DNA from: Rostratula benghalensis
Lineage: Eukaryota > Chordata > Aves > Charadriiformes > Rostratulidae
DNA length: 64,000 nt
Assembly: GCA_013399305.1 (NCBI GenBank)
Contig: VXAI01000117.1
Location: 295,565-359,564 of the forward strand
Direction of reading: 5' to 3'
Below the pieces are notes generated by a model, which was given only the letters and a program-made list of their open reading frames with translations, had not been told where the DNA came from and made no database searches. Below are positions 31,438-48,540 of the stretch, piece after piece. Position numbers and translations under genes: made by a program. Position 1 is the stretch's first letter. The number at the start of each line of letters is the position of its first letter.

Positions 31438-34400
31438 AGGAACCAGAACTGTCCTCTTACACCTGGTATTATAAGTGTCCACTAGGTCTGAGGGAGGGAA
31501 CTGAGGAAATCATGGAGGACACTGTTTAGATTTGAAACATTAATACCTAAAACTAGTTGTAGTCAACGAACATTAAATTATGGTACAAGCTAAGGGACCT
31601 TGTCTTGCAAACAAAACTGCACTTTGTAAGCTCTGTACTCTCTGTCAGAAGACACATGGAAAGAGTGATTTCTGTTAAGAGGAGCTCCCTGTAAACTTCC
31701 CCTTTCAGCACTCTGTGACACAGTCCCACTCCCACTCCCAGCATCATGGTGGGTTTGACCTTGTTGTGCTGATTCAAATTCACCCTTACTTCCACCATAT
31801 CTTTTCACCAACACAAAATACTCGTTCTTGAAACTCTGTATTCTAAAGAAATGCTTCCATTGTTTCTCCTGCCCATCAAGAAACGTAAACTCTTCTGATA
31901 AGCATTGAAACAAATTTTCTTAATGGAATTTAAAAGAACAGCTTACAAATTATATTAAAGAATATATGAAAAATATTTGCATAAAATATTGCATAAAAAA
32001 TTGAAGCAGGTAAGATTTTTATCCCAGCCTGCGCTACTGATGTGCAGCTATTGAAATAGTTGATTCAAGAGGATTTAAATAGAACTGATTTTCATACCTC
32101 TCCAAAAATCAAGAAAAAGGCTGCTCCACGAATCTAGGACCATGAAGGGAGGAAAGATGGAAGTCGAAGAACAACAAAAGGAAACAGAATTGTGTCAAGC
32201 AGGCTGCATTATGACTTGAGGGAGCAGAGGGCCATCCATACCACTAAATGCACATAAGGCATCTCACAGTCTAGAACAAGCTCATTTTAGAGGTCTTGAA
32301 GGACAGGCATTTTGTGAGCATTTTTGCTACTCATCAAACCCTGATATTCATGGTCAAATGCAGAAACAACTATGCACTGAATTGGCATCTAGAGGTAGTT
32401 TTTTTAATATTCCAAAAGCAATAGGAAATTAGTAATATTTTACCCAAAGTAAAATACCTGAGGAAATTGGGTGGTAATGGAAGACAATGTCCTAAATGTT
32501 GTAGGTAACATTGAAGGCACTCATAATTATGCCTGGCATTGCATCAGGTTAGAATAACTGATCCCCCATGTATCTGTGATTTGGATATATTAATAATAAA
32601 TCAAACCCAGCAATTCTTCTGAATATCAAACATCTCTTGCAGCTTGGTTTTGGAGACACGAGTGGGAGTGTGGCAATAGTTGATACAAGAAGTTTCAGGC
32701 ATCTGATTGTTAGGTATCCAGTTCATCAGTTTGTAGTAATCTCTTGTGATAGTTTACAATATGATCACTCCCTCTATTATGCTCTACTAGGGTACATATC
32801 CTTCCTGGCAATAGACCTCCCAGTTCACTGCTGTGCAGTACATTATGGGAAGAGATGTTACAATAAATGGGAGAATGGAGAAACGTGCTTAGTGGAGAAG
32901 GTACATGTGTATTGGATACCAAGAAAATAACACTGACAAGAACAGTGGAGTTTACTGTTTTGGAGTTTCAGTACACAGGGAAGAACCAGATACTGGCATT
33001 AATGTTAGACTGCAGGCAATAATAGAACTGGAGAAAAGGCATGGAAAGGAAAGGGAAGATCTCCTTTGCTGGCTGTTTAAAAGTGCAGCCAGTATCATCC
33101 TCCTCTGACATGAAATCGGGGAAGGATCAGTCATAGCAGAGGAATATAGACAGCTGTGAAATGGAAATCATAGTATTAAGTTTAACATCTTCCATTGAGA
33201 GTATTTTTTAATTAGCCATGAATTTGTTCTCTCATCCTTGTCGAAATGCAGATGATTACCACTTCAAGTTTAATTTGTGTATGTTAGCTTTAAACTCCAA
33301 ATAGGGCCATTTAAACTTAAGATGAGCTTAAACTAACAACTACCTTGATTCAGTGAGAAGGAGAGAAAGTATGTTTCTCTCCGTTTTGTATTGTCAATCT
33401 TTTCTGTGAAGTATTTTTATTTTCTAGAAGGAATGATGAAGATGAGATTTGATTTCATGGAATTGTGGTAGTAGTTTTAAAGTAATTAAATATGTGCAAA
33501 ATAAGAGATTGCACAACCCACATTTCATTATTTATTTTTTTCATGGACTTTTTCTTGTATTCCAAATTGATTTGTATTCCAAACCTAAAGTTTGTTGTTG
33601 GGCCAGAATGAAGCAGGGCAACAGAACTGGGAAGTATTATGGGTTATGACAGATTAAATCTCACAAACCAGCTTTGGTTAAATATGTAGGTAGAGTTTGT
33701 AAGCCTATATAATAATACAGATTTATGGTGGTGCCTCTGCGTTTGCTACTTTCTTTGTGTCCTCTCACACGTCAACACTGTAGGCAAAGGTCACCACTTC
33801 TGGCCTGTCCACCGTACCCTCTTTTCATTCAAGTTTATGTTTTAAGTACACTCCTTCCAAACTGCCTGTAAAAGCCAGCCTTTCCTTTGAGACCTGTCAA
33901 CAAAGAAGTGTACGAGGTGGAGGAAAAAAAACCAAATGAGGCCATCACGTTGTGTTGTGAAATGAACCAACAAATATTTTGCTCTATCTCAATAATTCAT
34001 CTTCAAACTGTTGAAGTGCAATCAGGTCTTTGGGAGCAGGACTGTCACTTTAGTCTGTAAGCCCTTAAGCTCCTAGTGTCATACAAAAAAACATATACCT
34101 ACCAGGAAGGACTTATCTTGAGCAGTAGGACTTTGTTTTAACTATATTGCATCGTATTTTTTCCAGAAGGGTAAAGAAACTTTTTTGGTTAATTATTTTG
34201 GTTTTTAAATCTTTCATTCTTCAAGTAAAGTCACTTTTCAAAGCACAGAAGGCTAAAGGATTGTTAAACTAAAGAAGCTTCATCTGAGTTCCATACAAAC
34301 TAAATTATTATATTTCCAGATTTCCTCCTGCTTTGCTACAAGTCACAATGAGGAAAAAGTTGGGCTCCTTTGATGTGAAAAAAGCAATATATCACTCCTC

Positions 34401-35459
34401 TGAAAGAACATTTCTCAGTCTCTCATGTGAAAAAGGATTAACACCTCCAACAAAGGTCCTGTAGATCACAGAACTAAGCAGCAATACTGAACAGTATTCC
34501 TGAGGAGTGGAAAAACTGTATTTAAGCAAGAGATTGTTTGAACTGGCAAACAGAAGCTTTTTAATAGCTGAAGATCTAAGATAAAGGATTAAACCTTTCT
34601 GAAGTATCTGCACTTAAACAGCTCTAAAGACAAGGAAGCAAGTTTAAATTCATAAAAGGTAGTCTTTGTTTTCCTAAATGAACTATGTTCTGCAGTGTCA
34701 AAACAAAATTCATTCACAGCATTGTCAGCAACATAAAATTTATGACAGTACTATCTACCAAAGTCTGACTTTGCTTATTTTTAAAATTTTTACTGGTTTA
34801 AGCAGCTGACTTCTGCTTGCCTAATTTCATAGCTGAGAACAACTTATCTTTCTCCTTTTAATGGGTGCTTGTACTGTACATATAAGCAGAACATGTAAAG
34901 TAAGATGTTACACAGCTTACTTGTGTCATTTCCCCCGCGTTACAAGTCTGACTTAGTACTTTATCTCTAATAAAACATCAGTGGGTTTCTAGGAATTAAA
35001 TGGTTGGAATGGCATTAAAAAGAATTTGCTGTTACCAACTGCAGGAATGTGGGATGATTAGTAGTTATTAGGCATCAGAAAAAGTAGGAATTTCTTACCT
35101 TACTTTTATTTCCAGAAGTTGAATATGAGAAAATGAGATGTCAGAATGCCATTAAAATGACTCATACTGGTTTTCTTTATTTATTTTTAACAAAACTGTG
35201 GCTTAGCTTGTTGTCTTAAGAAGAAAATGACAGCATTTTTTTATCTCAAGCAGCAAACAGGTAACCTTCTGACCTTTTCAGTAAATCCTCAACTGAACCT
35301 CTGAAATTAGGGTGATTTAGCATTTTATGGCACAGAATAAAAATCTCTAATTCTGTTTCCAAATAGTGTATCCTGAACACACATTTTATTAAGCTCTTGA
35401 CTCATTCAGCCATGTGTATTTTGTAAAGTTCCTATGGTTATTGTTTTACAATAGCTGCT

Positions 35460-35680
35460 TCCAGAAGCATTGTAAGGGTTTCAATTAATCAGCTCTTTGT
35501 GTGCTTCAGACTATGCAAATTTATCACATCAGACCATTCAGCAGCTCATGGGAAAGCAGTGTACAAACTGTATTGTCTTCTAGCACCTCCTCTCATTTAG
35601 AGTGATGTTTTTAATAAGAAAACTAATCAAGTTTACTTATGCATTATTTATCTGTTAATTTTAATTCTGTTCTTTACCTC
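35460..35680. promoter_or_regulatory. Candidate conserved element with POU octamer
   Basis: Contains an exact octamer ATGCAAAT (35513-35520), preceded by CTTTGT (35495-35500) and TCAATTAATC (35481-35490). It is followed by AT-rich sequence with further homeodomain-like motifs (ACTAATCAAG near 35621). Function is inferred only from motif content. Confidence 0.22.
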
Positions 35681-36464
35681 TTATGTCAAATGGGATGTAG
35701 CAAGTGATATGATAGATCAGGGAATGATTCAATATTGAACAAAGCTTATGTGATGCAGCACTTTTTTCTTTTTTTCTTTTTTTCTTCTGGACTTGTTTTA
35801 TGCTTAGTTAGCTGACACTAAGAGTTTGAAAGCAGATGTACGTTTTTGTTCAACCTCAGCTATTTTTGCAAATCTGTTTGTCGCTTGTCTGTAATATACG
35901 GTGCTGTGCTATGGCTACACCTCTTAATTACGTTATGTAGTCTTATTTCTCAAGAGTATTTCCAAATTTGGGCAAATCTGCTAAATCTGAAATACACGCC
36001 TTTCAAGTTAGTTTTAGCTCTTTTAGCACCATGCCATTAGAACAAGTAAACAGGCACATTTATTAATCCATTTCTTTTTATTTTGCTGAGAGAAACTGGA
36101 ATTGCTGCTGCTTCCATTCTCTTGGTCTCCTTTGCTCTCTAACATCCCTCCTGCTGGTAGCAATTGGTTTTCTGTATTAGGTTGTTTGACTTATGTGATG
36201 ATTTTTTATTTTCATTTGGTATGTGTGTGTGTATAGAAGGCATCTAACCGTAGCTGGTAAAAAACTTTCCCATACTGTTGTGTTTTGTCCCTGCCCCCTT
36301 CCCGCCACCCCCCCTTTCCCCTCTCCGCCAAACTGCTGTTTTACAAGTCTGTGTATGCTCGTGTTGGTCAGCAAACTGTAAAAGCGCCCACAGAAACGAT
36401 GGCAATTCTGGAAAGCCGAATTTCCCCTGGTTAGAAAAAGAGACTCCTTAAGGACAAAAGTACA

Positions 36465-36600
36465 GGGGTGAGGGGATCTTTACGCTCTGTCGGGGCCTTG
36501 GGGAGGTCCGGGGGTGTTGAGATACCGTGGGGATTGCTGCAGATAGCGTGTGTGAGGGTGGGGGCCATCGTGCATAGTCAGGGGGCTGTCATTTATTGGC
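36465..36600. other. G-rich, CpG-containing patch in intron 23
   Basis: A stretch of about 130 bases with several G4-G5 runs on the + strand and at least six CpG dinucleotides, in an otherwise CpG-poor AT-rich intron. A C-rich run (about 36291-36329) lies 140 bases upstream. No known repeat or exon was identified. Confidence 0.5.
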
Positions 36601-37419
36601 TGGCATACAATAGCATTGAAAAACACTGCCTATGGCTGTTTTATACTTGCATGTTAAACCACTGTGGATGTCTGATTTAAGTTTATTCTAATTTAAATTG
36701 TTACCCTTGCAGTAAAGTGCCAGGTTTATTAATGGGCTTTTTCTGAGAGAGAGATATCTTAACAAACTTTGTTGGCATTTTCACAAATTTTTCATCTAAG
36801 CTGACATTATGAAATTAATATACAAAGGTTTGGGTTTGTTTTGTTTTGGGTTTTTTTTCAAGAATTCAATATGGTTTTCAATTGAAATGAGATGTAACAA
36901 GTTGCTGGATGCTTCCTTGCTTAAACCTACAACTGTCTTGTTAGTCCACACATTAAAAAAAAATAATTTTTTTTTTTTCTTCACGTGGAAAAATAATTGC
37001 AGCCTTTTCTGGTAGTTAATGTTTGACTCTGATCCTAGATGAGAACTCCCAAGTGTATAGGTGAGAGCAGATTCAGGCCCATCATAGTGTAGCATTTAGT
37101 CTGAAATTGTGTTGCTAAATTTCCAAAGCAGCACAGTAAAATTGTGAGGGGAAGAGAAATGAATGTAGCCAAATTATTTTGTATGTCCTGAAAATGACTG
37201 GGGAGCAATTTTCATGTGCGGTCTAAATCAGTAACAATTTGGAAAACTTAACCTGTAGTAAGAACAAAGTAACCTACTAGTTTGATGGTGTCCTATTGAT
37301 GAATATTGCACAGGGAGCAGTTGAGCAACTCAATTGTGAAATGCAGAAATGCAGTTTGTACTTGGACAGGGCAACTTGAGGCTGTTTTAAATCCATTCTC
37401 TATTCCTTTACTGTTTTCT

Positions 37420-37475
37420 TAGCCACTTCCAAGTGATAATTGCACTTGTATGGATTAATTCACTTGATCACTTTT
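37420..37475. promoter_or_regulatory. Cluster of NK2-type homeodomain half-sites
   Basis: CCACTTCC (37423-37430), AAGTG (37431-37435), GCACTTG (37442-37448), TTAATT (37455-37460) and CACTTGA (37461-37467) fall within 45 bases. CACTTGA is the core NKX2 recognition sequence. This is motif-based inference only. Confidence 0.25.
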
Positions 37476-37831
37476 TTCGCAGCTGGTTGGCAATGCAGAA
37501 CTGCTGAGCTTGCCTTTTACTGTCCTGCTGCAAACCCTGTCTCAGTGACCAGGGCTGAAAAAGTGTAGGAAATTCAGGAGTTCACAGTGCAGAGCTGCAA
37601 GCATTAGTCTCTGAAAGGCAACTGGCTGCAAAACAAGTTACATTTTAAAATGAATTGCAGTTACTTGCTTTTAGAAGTAGTGTTGTATATAAAAAAAGGT
37701 GTCTTTGAGGGGTTTTTTAAAGTTTTTTTTAATGAGAAAACACACTGGAGAATACACACGGGCAAGCTATAGATCTGTTGTAAACTCAGTGACTTCTTAA
37801 AATACAGAAGCTTAGAATTGAGGTTTTATAG

Positions 37832-37876
37832 CTTTCTCTTTTTTCGCTTCCCCCCCCCCCCCTTTTTTTTTTTTTT
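37832..37876 (+). repeat. Pyrimidine tract with C13-T14 core
   Basis: A pyrimidine-rich stretch interrupted by one G, ending in thirteen C (37850-37862) followed by fourteen T (37863-37876). Confidence 0.92.
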
Positions 37877-39521
37877 GTAAAATAGAAACTTTATAAATGG
37901 CCTAGTGAGCTTCACATTGCTGGATTCTGTCTAAATATTTTGTTTTTAACTTCTAAGCTCATTATGCTGTCTTTGTGTTAACTTGTATTAAAATCTGTCA
38001 GCTATGACTGGTCTCATAACCACAGTCAGCGGACCAGAATAAGTTAATTATTTACTTGTGTCACTAGTGCTCTTCATCTAATGAAATGCACAGCTGTGTT
38101 AGATCTGCAGTTGGGTGTGTAGGTCCCATTGTTATACAAGTCAGCGGAGGGTAGAAGCCGCTATGATGGAGAGCCCTCAGTTCTTTCTGCTGTTCTGCCT
38201 TTCTGTGTCGATTTCATGGATCTTTTATCATTCACTTTCACACAAAACAAACAACACAGTGGCTGTCTGCTATGGGAACCAGCTTGGCATATAAAAGGTT
38301 TTCAGAGCCTAAAGTAATTTTAAGTTAGCTAAGATTTAATTTTTGGCTTACAGGTGCCGTGAGGTCCAGATGTAACCTAATGTTTTCTTAGAGGTAAATG
38401 TGAATAATGCAAAATATACGTACCATAATACATATATAATAAAACATTTATGTGTACAATTTTAGGACAAAAAAGCTGTGTGCACAAAAGATAGTGGGTT
38501 GTGGGGTTTGGGGTTTTTTTTCCCATTTTCAGCAAATGATTGCTGCTTGGCGGGAAGAAATAGAAGGATGTTGATTTATCATAATAGAGAAAGGAAATTT
38601 GCTTTCAGTAGGTTTAAAAACTAAGTATAAGAATGCCTGTCCTTGCCCCAGACGCTCCAATCTTTTTTTTTTTTCTTCTTTTTTTCTTTCTTTTTTTCCT
38701 GCTCCCTTCCCCCATACTTATCATTCTCATTCTATTAACTACTGTCCCACACACCTATCCCTGTGTTGCTTGGACAGTGGAAGAGGAGCTCCCTCCTGAG
38801 CCGACGCCAATATCCCCCTGTGAACTGGCTGGGTGGGGGATGCCTTTTTAAGGATGTAACCAGCACCGTCAGTCTTCCAGGAGCCCCCTCCGCTCCAGGG
38901 CTGTTCCCAAAGCGTGCTCTGGCAGTTGCAGCAGGCTGATCTCAAACAGCTTGCAGGTTTCTTCTGTTCTGAGGGCTTCTGGAAGAAATTGTCCAACTGA
39001 AACAGTAGCTTTGGTTCAAAGGCATATAGGCTTAAGCAGCTGCATTTTAGCACCTGAATTTGAATGTTAGATCTTGGTCATTTATAGCTGCACTATTTTG
39101 ATCTGCAGAATTCACTGCAGAAAAAGCAGTCAGGGTTGCAAAGAAAATTTTGGGTTGTATGACAGATTACTTTAAGAGTTTTCATGTTTCTGTTTAAACT
39201 TTCCTAAATAGTTTTAGAGTTTGGAATCCCTTCAGATGTCCTAATCTGACTGGCCAGAAGTTTCTGGTTGCCTCTGAAAACAGCATCCAAAGCTTTCCCT
39301 AATTTGCTAACTCACAAATCACTGGGAGCATTATGTAAGGGTATGCTAATTTTGCCAGTCCTGTCACAAGGGCTCTCTTCCAGCCTGCAGGTTGTGAGCA
39401 CTGGTCATGGTAATGAATCTGGGTAAAAAGTGATCCATGAGAAAGAGAGGAGGAGGAAAACACTAAAGAAAATCTGGTGATGAGCGTCAGCCCTGCTGGT
39501 GGTTTGCTGTTTGTGAATTGA

Positions 39522-43047
<3,526 letters not shown>

Positions 43048-43708
43048 TGACTGGCAATAGAAAAAAGTTTTATAAAAGTTTGTTTACCTTTTGATACTTG
43101 ACACAAGATGCCATTATCTATTAATATACTGTTACAGACTAAAAGCTCTCACAGTAGATTGTGGCAGGAAGTTGTTCTTTATGTCCAGCTGCACTCTATG
43201 TGGTCCAAAACTGAGTTTGCTTCTCAGACTTCTGTTAGCAGCTGGTAAAAGTACCACACAGTGCACACTGTGGCCCTTTCCTGACAGATTGTTCATATAG
43301 TAGATATTTTAGGAGGATTTTTTTTTTCTTTAACACTTTGTTTAACTTTCACAATATTGGTTGTGAGTAGAAAGAAAATTCTTATAATATTACAGCATCC
43401 TGTGGTATTCAGCAGGTTAATGTTGATGCTGCCTATGTCTTCACTTGTCAAGGCAAAGCAAACACATTGGCCCTGGTGTAGTATTAGAAGTATTCAACTT
43501 CTGGGATGTGTACTGCACATCCCTGGTGTACTGCACTTTGCCTCACAGACCCTTCCATTCAATTCTAAAACTGAATTTAGGGTTGTATGTGCTGTCCCAC
43601 AGTTGTCAATCAATACCGTACAGATGAGTAGCACCTTTACACTAATAAAATGCAAAAGTTACAGAGATGCCAACAGTAGAAGTCCATTTTTATTTGCCCA
43701 GTTAAAGA

Positions 43709-43732
43709 AACATGGCAGTTAACTGCCATGTT
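43709..43732. repeat. Perfect 24-bp palindrome
   Basis: AACATGGCAGTT followed at once by its exact reverse complement AACTGCCATGTT, centred between 43720 and 43721, with no spacer. The flanking bases do not extend the symmetry. Confidence 0.95.
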
Positions 43733-45504
43733 AAGACTAGGCCTGAACTTGGGTTTCTCCCCAACAGAAGAGTTGATGTCTTCTGGTGTCAAATTTTGAA
43801 GTCAAGCAGCTGTACTCTAAGTGATAGGTAATAATACAAGCCCCAGGGGACGAGCTTATGTTATCTGGACCTTTGGGGAATTTGAAGCACTCTGTTTTCC
43901 CTGTTGTTACTTACTTTTTCTCCTCAAAGCCAAGCTCTGTGGCTGCTTGCTCTCATGTTCTAAATTGCTGATATTTCTGGCTCATGAAGAGATGGTTTAG
44001 TGGCACAGGCTTTGCTTTGAGGAGGCTTCTAGTAGATCATGCAGTTCACCTCTCTCTGTCACAGTAGGATTATTTGCTAAATCTTGCCAGAAGGGGAGTT
44101 GCCAGCTGATCTTGAATATTCTAGAAAAGATTATTCCAAAAGTCCTTTGCCAGTTTTTCTGGACTATCATGTATGCCATTTATACCTTACCTGCTGCATG
44201 GTGGTACTGTTCTTTTTGACCAGTCCTTTTAGTACTGTTTTTGAGATGTAAGGACAAAGTCATGTCTGTCCTGCCCTTACTCTTCCCTATAGCAAGCACG
44301 AATCATATTATTTAATTCTTAATTTATTTTTATGCCTCTTATCATACGCTGATCCACTTCTCTTGCCTTGCCTGACTGCACACGTTAGGAAGTCTGTCGT
44401 CTCTAATAGGTGCAGCTCCTACCTGTTGATGTACTGTTGGAAAATGGAGAGGCAGGTCTCTGCTGTACCTGATGCAGAAGTATCTTTCTTTGCCTTTCAT
44501 TGCATATTTCCTATGCTTTCTGGCTTTTCAACCTCCTGCTGTCTCTAGGACAAACTGAAGCTGTCTCACTTTCCATGGAAGTAAATACCAGTGGTTGAAC
44601 TGGGAAACAAATCGTGAAAAGTTTTTGTAATTCTTGTCTGAACTTTTCCACTAACCCCACGAGAAGAGCAAGTGGAGCAGAAACATTATTTCCTGCTGCT
44701 TGCCTATATGAACATAAGCACTATTCACAAATAATGATCTGTCTGCCCCATCTTATGTCCTATATACATCTACTGTGTTAGTTACAGTATTGGTGCTTCA
44801 CGTGAAAATGAATGTCTTAGCTAACGGTGCACCCAGTTGGTTTACTGGAGCTCCTCACTTATCCAAGTCCCTTGATCTGCGTTGGTATTGTTGCCCCAAC
44901 TTCTTAGCTATTTAGAGATATTGAATTCAAAGGAAACCTAAATCCCATGTAAAGATGAAGGTGATGTGATTTCTTCCACCCCTTAATTTCTTTGAATTCT
45001 TTGTTCCAGTCAGTAGCATTATACTATGTAGCAAGAGCGCTTTATTTGACTTTCAAGAAAGCTGGTGGATGTTCAATTGCCTTTTGACTAGTTTTTTAGG
45101 AATTTTCTCTTTATCTCCTCAGCTAATTAAACTTTTCTTACTGCCATCGCCTCTGCTGAGAGAGTCTGCTTTGCCAGCTTTCATACTGACTATTGTTTTA
45201 TCATCCATTGCACTTCCTGGAGAGTAAATTACCTCTAACATTGTTTTTTGCTTTTAAAAGTAATCTTGTAACAGCTTCCAATGTGGAATTTGGCTGTTGT
45301 TGTCTTGAAATGCATTTTATAGTTTATCAATTGTATCTTAACTGACAGAGTGAAGCTATATTTCCATCTGGAATAAGGTAGAAGACTTGGGTTTCTTGAA
45401 TGTCACTGATTCTAGACATTGTTCTGATTAAAACAAGACTTTGTAGAATTGCAAAGCAACACTCTGTCAACACAGTCAAAACCCGCCAAGATGTTGCCCT
45501 CTGA

Positions 45505-45575
45505 ATTGGTATTTGTTAATTGAAATGCAATACTTAATTTATTTTGCCGTGAGTAATTGACAATTAATTGAAAAC
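45505..45575. promoter_or_regulatory. Homeodomain-motif cluster
   Basis: TTAATTG (45516-45522), TAATTG (45554-45559) and ACAATTAATTG (45560-45570) occur close together in a repeat-free AT-rich block. Possible enhancer sequence, inferred only from motifs. Confidence 0.22.
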
Positions 45576-45979
45576 AGACAGTTTTATATATGGTGTTGCC
45601 TAGATACCCAGTCCTGCTAAATCTTTTTAATAGATAAACTGCTTTTAGTTTTCCTTACAAGAGATCAATATAAGCTTTCTGCATGCACAGTTGTTTTGAT
45701 GGACGTTGTCAAGCTGCCACCTGCATGTCTTTTTGAACTTATCAGATATTCCAGTTCCTGTTATACTGCCAGAGAGCAATGTGGTCACAACTGGTCAGGG
45801 CTCCTCTCTGCACTCTGGGGTTGTGGGAGCACGGTACACCCTCCTCCTTTGGGCAGTGTTTTCCTAGGTAATATTCCACTTCTTGGAGATCAGTGTTACC
45901 AGCAACAACTGCCCATTTCGAGGTAGCCACTGGTTTTATGTAACAGGCACAACGGAGGTCTGCTGAGACCTATGAGGCC

Positions 45980-46015
45980 TTACTCTTACGGGTAAGAGTC
46001 TTACTCATGCGGGTA
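45980..46015. repeat. Short hairpin with a direct repeat of period 21
   Basis: ACTCTTAC (45982-45989) and GTAAGAGT (45992-45999) are perfect complements around GG. TTACTCTTACGGGTA (45980-45994) is repeated with two changes at 46001-46015. Confidence 0.85.
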
Positions 46016-48306
46016 GACTTATTTCCTCCCACTGGCCAATGAAACCAGGAACAAGGACCAGAAAGATGAACCCACTGTTCTCCCAGAAAATGCAGAATTA
46101 GTGCCAATAAATTCTTAATGTGCTTAAAAACACTAAATTAATTGTTTTATGTTTTTTTCCTAAATGCAGCAGTCAAATAGTATGACAACCATTTGGCCAT
46201 ATTTTTTTTTATTTAAATAATCACTGTGTTTTATTTAGCATTTAAGAATTTTAAGAACTTAAGGTTTTTAAATATGAAAAATATATATTTTTAATTATAT
46301 TCCCAGCCTTATTTTCAAGGTTCTGCTTTGCATTCAGAATGTTATATTTAGAATAGAGAATGGAAGTAGTTGCCTGTGGCAACAGCTGCAGCGTATGTGT
46401 GTATAGTGGGAAAGGGGAAGCACAAATGCTTTATAAATACTAGTTTAACATTTTAAATAACCTTTGGTTTGTATGTGAGCCAGAAGAAAAATCTGGTAGA
46501 CTTAAGGACTGCAAGCTAGTCTTTTTTCAAAGACCCAATCTCAATATTGAAATTTTTGATACTTTAGAAAACTGCTTTTTAGGGAGAATTAAAAACTTAG
46601 GGAGAATTTAGTTTTGGGGGTTTTTTTCTTTTTTTTGATGAGGTCATTTTGACAGTGGGAGTGAAAAACTCAAGAGCTTAAGACTCAAGTTGGAGTGTTT
46701 GGGGGGGCTTTTTGTGTCTGTGGGTTTTTTTTTAATGGGATTTCAACTGCCTTGAAAATTTTCATCCTGTATCTGTTGAAAGACCCATGGCATATCAGCT
46801 CTTAAAGGACTAGAGTTGGGACCCCATCAGTTTTCAAGAGGTTTTATCCTGTTCCTTAATTGGATTGAGACTTGATTGGAGTTCACATTTATGAAGCTAT
46901 TTTGTCATTTTAGCCTGTGGAAGAGCACCTGGTGAAACTTTTGAAAGTAGGCTTGTGCATTAACTAATATTATAAAAGTCAGTTGGCCAGAGAAAATGAG
47001 GCACTTCTACCACCACAACAAATACCTGTGTCTTTGGAGGCCCCAACTTCTTTTAAAATCTGCCTCTTGGGACTTCTGCAGAGAAACTGCATTCACCAGG
47101 GTTAGTCCTTTAAAACAGCGTCTGAACAGTGATGGTGCCATCATCTGGGGAGGGGGCCCTAGGGAGTTTAATCAGGATGTAAACAACTTCTATCCATTCT
47201 CCCAACAGTGGGAAAAATAGAAGGTTATATGAATGAAAAGGATGATTTGAATTACAAGCAGATTAGTTTTAAGGTTCCAGTGTGGTCAGAGAAAGGGAAA
47301 CTACTTTCCCCTAAATACGAACACAACTTGCATCTTTAGAAGGTTTGGTGTGGTGATTAGGTATCTTTTTTTACACTTACTACAAAAGATTATTAGATGT
47401 CGAAAGCTTTTGTAAATTCTTTTCTCTGAGTTGCAGTTAGTTGGCAAAAACTTAATATATTTAGTAGGCTTAACAGATTTGGTTGTTTGAAATGTTGCAA
47501 CCAAAGTACTACAGCATTGTATGACACTGTATGAAATTGCAGTATGACAAACAAGAGGTTAAAAATTTTTACTGTGTCCAACGAAAAAAAAAAATTGGCT
47601 TATACAGTCATAATGTTAAGTAATGTATTGTACCTTGCCTTTTTGCCTTAAAACCTTTAGTGTATACTTACACTGCTTTGTTGAAACTTCCCTTTAGCAC
47701 CATGAGGTCTTTCCAGGCAAAAAAATGAGAGTTTGATTTGTGTTGAGGAACTAGAAAACCAGGAACCTGTCCAATAGAAAATTAGTCAATTAACCATCAG
47801 ACATGAAAAAACCAAAGTATATAAATGTTAAAATGTTAAAAAAAAAAAAGTAGGATTTCAATAATGAGTAAGTAATATATGTACCACTTGTTTGCTGCTT
47901 TGTTTTGGTCAGTTTATTTCAAGTATTTAATTTTCAGGCTAAACTTAGAATTTAGTGTTCAGCTGAAACACTAGTTTGATGATTCATTCATTAATTGCTG
48001 AATATTGTTTCCAAGCTGTGAACTATAAAGAAAGCCTCATCCAAAAAGAGTACCAAATCTGTGTCCTGATTGTCTTGGATGCTGTTGGGTCTCTTTTTAC
48101 TTTCACTTATTCAGCTATAGTCTGTGAGGTAGAATTGTGGTCTGACCTTGCAGCTGCCACTCACAGAACTGCATCATAGGTCAATGCAGGGGCAAAGATG
48201 AATTGCTTCAACTTGAATAACACCTTTGCGAGATCAGCAACGCTGGTTTGTGGAACATCGTTGTCCATTGATCCCATACAGTTCCTACAGTTTGAAGCAT
48301 TCATAG

Positions 48307-48540
<234 letters not shown>

